The translations under genes and the position numbers were made by a program. A stretch of DNA of 22,575 nt from JBHHZJ01 sp046758005 (GTDB lineage Bacteria > Pseudomonadota > Alphaproteobacteria > Kiloniellales > J153). Of this stretch, positions 7,409-15,100 are shown in pieces. The DNA lies in assembly GCA_046758005.1 (NCBI GenBank), contig JBHHZJ010000061.1:1-22575 (forward strand), written 5' to 3'. Position 1 is the first letter of the stretch. Each line of letters starts with the position of its first letter. The notes beneath the pieces are model-generated. The model saw nothing but the letters and a program-made list of their open reading frames with translations, made no database searches and was not told the origin of the DNA.

Positions 7409-7882
7409 CTAGAACCGGCGGCTGGCCGCCGCGCCGCGCCTCTCCAGATACTGCTGGTGGTAGTCCTCGGCCATGTAGAACGGGCCGGCCGGCTCGATCT
7501 GAGTGACCACCGGGCGGCGCAACGTTCCCGAGGCCTCGAGCCGCGCCTTGGACGCGCGCGCCGCGGCCTCCTGCTCCGGGCCGTGGGCGAAGATCACGGA
7601 GCGGTACTGGGTGCCGATGTCCGGGCCCTGGCGGTCGCGCTGCGTCGGGTCGTGCGCCGCCCAGAACACCTCGAGCAGGTCGTCGTAGCCGACCTTGGAC
7701 GGATCGAAGGTCACCCGGACCACCTCGGCGTGCCCGGTGCGTCCGGTGCACACGTCCTTGTAGCTCGGATTGGCGAGCGTGCCGCCGGAATAGCCGACGG
7801 CGGTCTCGATCACGCCCTCGATCCGGCGGAACGCCGCCTCCACGCCCCAGAAGCAGCCGGCTCCAAAGGTCGCTGTCTCCAT
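7409..7882 (-). CDS. msrA: Peptide-methionine (S)-S-oxide reductase MsrA
   Basis: This 157-aa protein has the MsrA signature GAGCFWGVE, with the catalytic Cys at residue 10, followed by VGYSGG, CTGRTGHAEVV and FYMAEDYHQQY. MsrA reduces methionine-S-sulfoxide in proteins or free methionine, using thioredoxin. The only other Cys lies in the CTGRTGHAE segment. The C-terminal resolving Cys of many MsrAs is absent, so this may be a one-resolving-step or shortened form. The ATG at 7882 is preferred because GGGAGGA lies 7 nt upstream; the longer frame opening with GTG at 7900 would place that ribosome binding site inside the gene. It lies downstream of the histidine kinase gene on the same strand with a 98-nt gap, so read-through is possible. 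Confidence 0.93.
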   Translation of the reverse strand: METATFGAGCFWGVEAAFRRIEGVIETAVGYSGGTLANPSYKDVCTGRTGHAEVVRVTFDPSKVGYDDLLEVFWAAHDPTQRDRQGPDIGTQYRSVIFAHGPEQEAAARASKARLEASGTLRRPVVTQIEPAGPFYMAEDYHQQYLERRGAAASRRF

Positions 7883-7980
7883 CTGCCCATCCTCCCTCAC
7901 AGGCGCGCCGCAAGTCTAGCGCCTCCGCCCCCGGTTTTCCAGGAGGCCCGGGAGAGTGACCACAGGAATTACGCCATGAA

Positions 7981-10374
7981 TTAGGCGCGGCCGCCGGCCG
8001 CGCCCGCGCCCCGGCGTCCGTCCGTCCGCTCCCCGTGAATCCGCTCGCCGGGCAGGCGGACGGTCACGGTGGTCCCTTCGCCCTCGCGGCTGTGCAGGTG
8101 CAGGCTGCCGCCGTGCAGCTCGGCGAGACACTTGATCAGGGGCAGCCCCAGTCCGGTGCCCGCGTACTTGCGGGACAGCGCGCTTTCCACCTGGCCGAAG
8201 GGCGCCAGCGCCGCCGCGATGTCCTTCTCGGCGATGCCGATGCCCGTGTCGCGCACGATCAAGGCCAAGCCGCCGCGCGGTTCGACCTGGGCCGACACCT
8301 GGACCTTGCCGCCCTCGGGCGTGAACTTGACGGCGTTGGACAGCAGGTTGATCAGAATCTGTTTGATCATGCGCCGGTCGGCCCACACCGGCGGCAGGGT
8401 ATCGGGCACGTCGGACTCGAGGGTGACGCGGCCGCTCCGGGCGCGCTCCCTGAGCAGGCGCAGGGCCGCCTCGACGGCGGCGCCGATATTGACGTAACCC
8501 TCGTGCAGCTCCAGCTTTCCCGCCTCGGCCTTGGAGACGTCCAGGATGTCGTTGATGATGTTCAGCAGATGCACGCCGCTGTCGTGAATGTCCTTTACGT
8601 ACTCGAGGTGGCGCTCGGAGCCCAGTGGCCCGAACATCTGCGCCGTCAGCACCTCGGAGAAGCCGATGATCGCGTTCAGCGGCGTGCGCAATTCGTGGCT
8701 CACGTTGGCCAGGAACTCCGACTTGGTGCGGTTGGCGAGCTCGGCCTCCTCCTTGGCCCGGCGCAGCGCCTGCTCGGCCCGTTTGCGCCGGATCGCGATG
8801 CCGGCCACGTGCGCCGCGGTCTCGATGACCTCCAGGTCCGACCCGCTGGGCAGGCGCGCTTCGCGGTAGTAGATGGCGAACGTGCCCAGGATTTCGCCCG
8901 AGGTCGAACCGATGGGCTCCGCCCAGCACGCCCGCAATCCGGCCCGTTCGGCGAGATCCCTGAACGGCGCCCAACCGGGATGGGTCATGATGTCGTCTAC
9001 GATGACCCGTTCGCCGCGAAAGGCCGCGGTGCCGCAGGATCCCACGTCGGGGCCGATCTCCAGGCCGTCGATGGCCTCGTTGTAGAAGGCCGGCAGGCTG
9101 GGCGCGGCGCCGTGGCGCAGCCGCCGCCCGTCCTCGTCCAGGAGCAGGACCGAGCACACCATCTCGGGCTTTGCCTCCTCGATCGTCGCGACGAGGATCG
9201 CGAGCACTTCCTCCAGCGAGGCGCCGGCGGCCAGACGCTCGAGCACCCGCCCGCGGCCTTTCTGCACCTTCTCGCCACGTTTGCGCTCGGTGATGTCGCT
9301 GAACACGACGACCGCGCCCGTCACGCCTCCCCGCTCGTCTATCAGTGGGGTGCACGTGTACTCCACCGGGAAGCTCGTACCGTCCGGGCTCCGGAACACT
9401 TCGTCCGAGACGTGACAGGCCGTGCCGTCGTGGAGCGCCGCGTGGATCGGGCTCTCCTCGCGTGGATAGGCGCTGCCATCGGCGCGGGTGTGATGGTGGA
9501 CCTCGTGCCGCGGCTTGCCGACCAGTTCCTCGGGCTCGCGCCCGAGCATGTGCGCCCCCGCCGGGTTGATGAACGTGATCCGGCCGTCCAAATCGAGGCC
9601 GTAGATTCCCTCGCCGGCGGCGTTCAGGATCATCTCGCGCTGGCGATGCAGGGCCCGCATGGTCTCCTCGGCCGCCACGACGCGCTCGCGCGATTCGATG
9701 ACCTCCCGAAGCTCGCGGTTGCGCGCGCGGATGTTCTGCCAAACGAACGAGCCGCACAACGCGCCGATCACCGTCAACAACCCGATCAGACCGGTGAGTC
9801 CGTAGTTGGCGGTCCGCCGCAATTCGGCGGCGCGCGCGGTCATGTCCACGTAGACCTCGATGATGCCCTTGGGCCCCCTATCGGTGGCGATGGGGACGTA
9901 GGCATCGCCCGCGATCATGGTGCTTCCGCCCACGCTGACGTCCTGTATCAGCTTGACAAAAGGCCGCCCCGTCTCGAGCACCGCAACGACGGCGGGATCG
10001 GTCCTGGTCCTGCGGAAATCCCCGGCCCAGGAGGACAGCGCGCTGACCCCGTCGGGCCTGATCAGTTCGTAGCGGAAGACCCGGCCCGCTTCGCTGGCGA
10101 AGTCGAAGACGCGCTGGTCCCCGGCGGAGACCAGGCCGTAGCGCAGGATCTCGTCCAGGTTGGCCAGGTTGTCCTGCAGGAACCTCGCCCAGTGCAGGCC
10201 GGTCGCCGAGGCCTCGCTCTCCAGGAGATATCGCTCGGCCTTGCGCACCGCGACCCAGCTCATGAGGAGGGCGGCAAGGCTGACCGCCAGGATCGCAATC
10301 AGCAGCCTCTGGTCGCGGCCCGGGCGAAACCGGAACCTCCTTGGGGACGCCGTGTCCAGCTGCGATGCGCTCAC
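7981..10374 (-). CDS. Membrane sensor histidine kinase (extracytoplasmic sensor-PAS-GAF-HisKA-HATPase)
   Basis: The 797-aa protein has TM1 at about residues 24-43 and TM2 at 191-212, enclosing a ~145-residue periplasmic domain that may be Cache-like. A PAS domain follows (about 235-360), then GAF (about 375-530). The HisKA domain has the phospho-acceptor His560 in SHELRTPLN. The ATPase domain has Asn680 (N box), Asp709 in DTGIGI (G1) and GTGLGL at 739-744 (G2). There is no receiver domain and no response regulator gene in the window, so its partner is elsewhere. The GTG at 10374 was chosen because it retains TM1; the next ATG would begin inside TM1. The ribosome binding site is weak. The gene follows the TRAP receptor gene by 62 nt on the same strand, which suggests the receptor supplies or modulates the signal. 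Confidence 0.9.
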   Translation of the reverse strand: MSASQLDTASPRRFRFRPGRDQRLLIAILAVSLAALLMSWVAVRKAERYLLESEASATGLHWARFLQDNLANLDEILRYGLVSAGDQRVFDFASEAGRVFRYELIRPDGVSALSSWAGDFRRTRTDPAVVAVLETGRPFVKLIQDVSVGGSTMIAGDAYVPIATDRGPKGIIEVYVDMTARAAELRRTANYGLTGLIGLLTVIGALCGSFVWQNIRARNRELREVIESRERVVAAEETMRALHRQREMILNAAGEGIYGLDLDGRITFINPAGAHMLGREPEELVGKPRHEVHHHTRADGSAYPREESPIHAALHDGTACHVSDEVFRSPDGTSFPVEYTCTPLIDERGGVTGAVVVFSDITERKRGEKVQKGRGRVLERLAAGASLEEVLAILVATIEEAKPEMVCSVLLLDEDGRRLRHGAAPSLPAFYNEAIDGLEIGPDVGSCGTAAFRGERVIVDDIMTHPGWAPFRDLAERAGLRACWAEPIGSTSGEILGTFAIYYREARLPSGSDLEVIETAAHVAGIAIRRKRAEQALRRAKEEAELANRTKSEFLANVSHELRTPLNAIIGFSEVLTAQMFGPLGSERHLEYVKDIHDSGVHLLNIINDILDVSKAEAGKLELHEGYVNIGAAVEAALRLLRERARSGRVTLESDVPDTLPPVWADRRMIKQILINLLSNAVKFTPEGGKVQVSAQVEPRGGLALIVRDTGIGIAEKDIAAALAPFGQVESALSRKYAGTGLGLPLIKCLAELHGGSLHLHSREGEGTTVTVRLPGERIHGERTDGRRGAGAAGGRA
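7984..8004 (-). terminator. Hairpin at the 3' end of the histidine kinase gene
   Basis: GGCGCGGCC (7984-7992) and GGCCGCGCC (7996-8004) are perfect complements around a 3-nt loop. The hairpin lies in the last codons, ending right before the TAA stop. The sequence after it on the minus strand is AT-rich (TAATTC twice, 6 nt apart) but has no T-run. It may be a terminator before msrA or simply a GC-rich Ala/Gly tail. Confidence 0.3.
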
Positions 10375-10436
10375 GCCAGGACTCTTTTCCAGGGAGCGCC
10401 CGGCCGCGCGCGCCGTCGGTCGGGGCCCCGGTTGCG

Positions 10437-11588
10437 TCAGCTCAGACCCAACTTGAGCCGGTGTCCCTTGATCGCCTCCGGGGTCACGTAGCCCAGGCTT
10501 CCCGACATCATGTAATCGAGCTGGACCTTGAAGATCCGCGCCGCGCTCTTGTCCTTGTTGGCCCAGGCGAACCAGAGCGGGATGGCGAGTTCGGTGAATT
10601 TCGCCACGTCGGTCTCGGACAGCCGGGTGACCACGGCGCCAACGTCCTCGAACTTCCTCCACGCCTCCTGGTCGGCCTTCTGGATTGCGGCGTGATGCAT
10701 GTCGGAATAGACGTGCACCTCCATCTCGACGAAACGCTTCATACGCGGCGACAGGGCGTTCCAGGCCTTCATCCCCACCGTCAGGTCCATGAGGTCGACC
10801 GGCTGGTAGAGCGACATCAGGCCCGGCGGGCCCATGGAGATGTACTTGGTGAGCTTGTGGAATCCGAGGGCGTAGTTGATCGCCGGGCCGACGTAGTCGG
10901 CCACGTCGATGGTGCCGTTCTGCAGGGCCGGGAAGATCTCCGAGCCGGGCAGCATGGTCGTCTTGGCTCCGGCCGCTTGGAACAGCTCGGCGACCATGCC
11001 GCCGGGCAGCCGCATCTTGCGTCCGCGGAAGTCCTCGATCGAGCGGATCGGGACCTTGGAATGGATGATGTTGGGGCCGTGATGGATCGGTCCCACGTAG
11101 TGCATGTTGAACCTGGCGAACAGCCCGCGCGCCATCTCCAGGCCGCCGAGGGCGTAGTAGAACACGTCCCACTCGTGGGGAAAGCGCAGCCCCATCGGAT
11201 AGGAGCTCAAGAACACGGCGGCCGGCATCCGTCCGGCCCAGTACAGGGTGAAGGGGTTCATCGCCTCCAGCACGCCGTTCTGGACCGCGTCGAAAAGCTG
11301 GAACTCGCCGACGAGGTCCTTCGCCCCGTAGGGAATGAAGGCGAGCTCGCCGTTGGTCTTCTCGACGATGCCGTTGCACCAGTTCTTGAAGATCTCGAGC
11401 CCGATGCCGCCGGGCCACGAGGTCTGGATCTTCCACGTGGTGCCGACCGCGCCGCCCGAAACGATGGCGGGCGCCGCCACCGAGGCCGCTCGGGAGGCCC
11501 TGCGGGCCACCGGCTCGAGCAGCACGCCGCCGGCGAGGCCCGTCGCCAGTCCCGCCGTAGCGCCCGTCAAGAAGTCACGCCGTTTCAT
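10437..11588 (-). CDS. Tat-exported TRAP transporter solute receptor (DctP/TakP-like)
   Basis: This 383-aa protein begins MKRRDFLTG, a twin-arginine motif, then a Gly/Ala-rich stretch ending near PAIVSGG. The mature part resembles DctP-family receptors: WKIQTSWPGG, GELAFIPYGAKDLVGEFQLFDAVQNGVLE, and GRKMRLPGG with the conserved substrate-binding Arg at 193. The later VGPAINYALGFHKLTKYISMGPP segment is reminiscent of the 2-oxo-acid receptor TakP, so an organic acid ligand is plausible; this is inference. No DctQ or DctM permease genes are nearby. The next gene is a membrane histidine kinase 62 nt downstream. The ATG at 11588 was chosen for the Tat motif; longer frames would place about 50 Arg-rich residues before it. 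Confidence 0.88.
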   Translation of the reverse strand: MKRRDFLTGATAGLATGLAGGVLLEPVARRASRAASVAAPAIVSGGAVGTTWKIQTSWPGGIGLEIFKNWCNGIVEKTNGELAFIPYGAKDLVGEFQLFDAVQNGVLEAMNPFTLYWAGRMPAAVFLSSYPMGLRFPHEWDVFYYALGGLEMARGLFARFNMHYVGPIHHGPNIIHSKVPIRSIEDFRGRKMRLPGGMVAELFQAAGAKTTMLPGSEIFPALQNGTIDVADYVGPAINYALGFHKLTKYISMGPPGLMSLYQPVDLMDLTVGMKAWNALSPRMKRFVEMEVHVYSDMHHAAIQKADQEAWRKFEDVGAVVTRLSETDVAKFTELAIPLWFAWANKDKSAARIFKVQLDYMMSGSLGYVTPEAIKGHRLKLGLS

Positions 11589-11773
11589 CGCCTTCGTCCT
11601 GCGCCGTTGGGTGGGCCCGGCGCCCATGCGACGCCGGAGGGCCGGTCGGACGGCCCGCAAGGCGGGCGCCTCGCCTCGATCCGCCCGGATCCGCATCGGC
11701 CCGCCGAGCGCCGCGCAAACCGGGTAAAAGCCGCGGCAAACCAAGCAGGACTATTAAGCTCATCGTGGTTAAG

Positions 11774-11783
11774 TTATCGATAA
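11774..11783. promoter_or_regulatory. Palindrome TTATCGATAA in an AT-rich pocket
   Basis: This is a perfect 10-nt palindrome within the only AT-rich part of this intergenic region, 186 nt upstream of the TRAP receptor start. On the minus strand TCGATA, 17 nt and TTAATA follow one another, a poor promoter candidate. It shares the centre ATCGAT with the palindrome at 12068-12083. Confidence 0.3.
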
Positions 11784-12067
11784 GACGGCCGCCGCGCGGT
11801 CTGTGCGGCGCGCGGCCGGCGGTCGAGTCGTCGTCGTGATTCGCTGCCCCTGCGATCGGCCGAGGCGGGCATGCGCGGCGAGGACCGGACCAAGGGGCGT
11901 GCGTGCGGTTGCCTCCACCTGCGGGCGCCGGTCGCTTCGGATCGCCCGCTGCGGGCAATCCGGAGGATCGTGGCCGCGGCGGCGAAGCCGTACACCCAAC
12001 CCAAGGAAGGCTCTTGCATAAGAACCCGACGTGATTGAGCGTACGCGAGCAGCCGTTCCGCCCCGGC

Positions 12068-12083
12068 GGGAGATCGATCTCCC
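12068..12083. promoter_or_regulatory. 16-nt perfect palindrome upstream of glutamate dehydrogenase
   Basis: GGGAGATCGATCTCCC reads the same on both strands. It lies 77 nt before the dehydrogenase ATG and could be an operator or a leader hairpin (though without a loop a cruciform or hairpin is less likely). No regulator can be named. Confidence 0.4.
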
Positions 12084-12159
12084 CATTCCCGCGCAAATGG
12101 AGTAGCCTCGAACGCCGGTCACGCGGGGGAGCAAACACGGCGAAAAAGGGCGGCGCGCC

Positions 12160-15100
12160 ATGGCAGTCAAGGCGGAGCAACTCAAGGACGAACTGATCGA
12201 CCGCGTCGCCGAACGGGCGCACGAACGGCTGGAAGCCGAGCGGGCCGCCGCCGCGGAACGCTTCCTGCGCCAGTTCTACGCCCACGTGCCGCCGGACGAT
12301 ATCGTCAACGAGAACCCGGAAAACCTCTACGGCGCGGCGCTCGCCCTGTGGAGCTTCGGGCAGAAGCGCCGCCCCGGCGGCGCCAAGATCCGCGTCTACA
12401 ACCCGCGCCCGGAGGAGCAGGGCTGGAAGTCGTCGCACACGATCGTGGAGATCATCAACGACGACATGCCGTTCCTGGTCGACTCCGTCACCGCCGAGCT
12501 GACCCGCCTCGGCGTCGAGGTCCACCTGGTCATCCATCCCATCATCCGCGTGGCGCGCGACGCCAAGGGCAAGCTGCTGGCGCTGGACGCGTTCGGCGAG
12601 GCGGGCGAGGACGCCGGCGGCGAGTCCTTCATGCACGTCCAGATCAGCGAGCAGCCGCCCGAACGACACGAGGAAATCCGCAAGGGCCTCCAGGCGGTGT
12701 TGCGCGACGTGCGCTTCGCGGTCGAGGACTGGCAGCGCATGCGCGGGCGCCTGCGCGACATCGTGGCCGAGCTCGAGAAATCGCCACCGCCCCTGCCGGC
12801 CGAGGAAATCGCCGAGGGCTTGGCGTTCCTGAAATGGATTGACGACGACCACTTCACCTACCTCGGCTACCGGGAATACCGCTTCGAGGGCGAAGGCGAG
12901 GCCGCGGTGGCCCGGGTGCTTCCCGACAGCGGCCTCGGCATCCTGCGTGACGAGGACGTGCCGGTCTTCGAGGCCTTGCGCAACTTGGGCAGCCTGCCGG
13001 CGGACGTGCGGGACTTCGTCAAGCAGCCGGAGCTGCTGCGCTGCACGAAGGCGAACCGGCGCGCCACCGTGCACCGGCCGGTGCACATGGACACGGTGGC
13101 CATAAAGTGCTTCGACGCGGCGGGCCGGGTGATCGGCGAGCGCTTGTTCCTCGGCCTGTTCACCTCGGTCGCCTATTCGCGTTCGCCGCGCTCCATCCCG
13201 CTCTTGCGGCAGAAGATCGACCGGGTGGCCGGGCGCGCCGGCTTCGCGCCGAACAGCCACGACGGCAAGGCCTTGATGCACATCCTCGAGACCTATCCGC
13301 GCGATGAGCTGTTCCAGATCACCGAGGACGAGCTTTACGACACCGCGATGGGCGTCCTGCACCTGCAGGAGCGCCAGCGCATCGCGCTGTTCGCGCGCCG
13401 CGATCCCTTCGAGCGCTTCGTATCCTGCCTGGTCTACGTCCCGCGCGACCGCTACGACACCGCGCTCAGGCTCAGGTTCCAGGACATCCTGGCCAAAGCC
13501 TACGGCGGCTCGATCGCCGCCTTCGCCACCCATTTGACCGACGACGCGCTCGCCCGCCTGCACATCATCGTCAAGACGACGCGCGGCGAGGTGCCGGAGG
13601 TCGATGTCGAGGACCTGGAGCGCAAGCTGGTCGAGTCCGGCCGCTCCTGGGCCGACCGCCTGCAGCAGGCGCTTATCGAGGACCGCGGGGAGGAGCGGGG
13701 TCTGAGACTGTTGCGCCGCTACGCCCGGGCCTTCCCGGCCAGCTACTGCGACCATTTCAACGAGCAGACCGCGGTCTTCGACATCGCCCGCATCGAGGAC
13801 GCGCTGGCCACCGGCGAGATCGCCATGAACCTGTACCGCCCGATCGAGGCGGAGGAGGACGAGCTCCGTTTCAAGATCTACCTGGCCGGCGATCCGGTGC
13901 CGCTGTCCGACATCCTGCCCATGCTGGAAAACATGGGCCTCAAGGTGATCAGCGAGATCCCCTACGACGTGCGCCCGGTCGGCGTGGAGGGCCCGGTTTG
14001 GATCCACGATTTCGCCATGCGCACCGAGGACCGCGCGACGGTCGACCTCGGCGCGGTCAAGGACGCCTTCCACGAGGCCTTCGCCAAGGTCTGGCACGGG
14101 GAGATCGACAACGACGGCTTCAACAAGCTGGTCCTGCGCGCCGGGTTGCGCGCGCGCGAGGTGCTGGTCCTACGCGCCTATTGCAAGTTCCTGCGCCAGG
14201 CCGCGATCCCGTTCAGCCAGGCCTACATGGAGCAGACCATGGCCAACAACGCGGGAATCGCGCGGCGCCTGGTCGACCTGTTCCGCGCCCGTTTTGTCCC
14301 GGGCGGGGCCGGGGCGGTCGGCGGCGAGGCCGCGGCCAAGGCGCTCGTGGCCGAGGTCGAGGAGGCGCTGGATGCCGTCACCAACCTGGACGAGGACCGC
14401 ATCATCCGTCGTTTCCTGAACTGCGTCGAATGCACCCTGCGCACCAACTTCGCGCAGAAGGGCGGCGACGGGGCACCGAAGCCCTATCTCGCCTTCAAAT
14501 TCGATTCGCAGAAGCTCGACGAGCTTCCCCTGCCGCGTCCGTTCCGCGAGATCTTCGTTTACAGCCCCCGCGTCGAGGGCGTGCACCTTCGTTTCGGCAT
14601 GGTCGCGCGAGGCGGCCTGCGCTGGTCGGACCGGCGCGAGGACTTCCGCACCGAGATCCTCGGCCTGGTCAAGGCGCAGCAGGTCAAGAACGCTGTCATC
14701 GTCCCGGTCGGCTCCAAGGGCGGCTTCGTGGTCAAGCGGCCGCCGCCGGAGGGCGGGCGCGAGGCGCTGCTCGCGGAAGGCATCGCCTGCTACCGCATGT
14801 TGATCTCCGGCCTGCTCGACCTCACCGATAACCTCAAGGGCGGGCAGGTGGTGCCGCCGCCCGAGGTTGTGCGCCACGACGGCGACGACCCGTACCTGGT
14901 GGTCGCCGCCGACAAGGGCACGGCAACGTTCTCCGACATCGCCAACGAGGTGTCGGCGAGTTACGGCTTCTGGCTCGACGACGCCTTCGCCTCCGGCGGA
15001 TCGGCCGGCTACGACCACAAGATGATGGGCATCACGGCGCGCGGCGCCTGGGAGTCGGTCAAGCGCCATTTCCGCGAGATCGGCAAGGACATCCAGGCGC

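Larger units (their letters stand above)
11589..12159. other. 571-nt divergent intergenic region (TRAP receptor / glutamate dehydrogenase)
   Basis: No convincing gene is present; open frames here look like shadows without a ribosome binding site or recognisable features. An AT-rich pocket at 11750-11785 holds the palindrome TTATCGATAA (11774-11783) and could contain the minus-strand promoter of the receptor-kinase pair. A 16-nt palindrome at 12068-12083 lies 77 nt before the dehydrogenase ATG. No classic promoter for the dehydrogenase gene was found. Confidence 0.5.

Noticed and set aside
7966..7983. Direct repeat GAATTA, 6 nt apart, after the kinase gene
   Set aside because: Too short to be meaningful; no mobile-element genes or long repeats flank it.
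8035..10491. 818-codon plus-strand frame opposite the histidine kinase
   Set aside because: Low-complexity Arg/Gln/Asp/Gly-rich translation typical of antisense shadow; the kinase motifs on the minus strand are complete.
10437..11436. Apparent continuous 1151-codon frame joining the receptor region to the kinase
   Set aside because: The part before 10374 is the receptor gene read in another frame; the receptor stop at 10437 and the kinase GTG start at 10374 separate them.
11803..12021. 72-codon plus-strand frame in the gdhZ upstream region
   Set aside because: Arg/Cys-rich translation, no ribosome binding site, no similarity that I recognise.
11575..14097. 840-codon minus-strand frame across the intergenic region and gdhZ
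   Set aside because: Shadow of gdhZ extended through GC-rich intergenic DNA; no recognisable domain.
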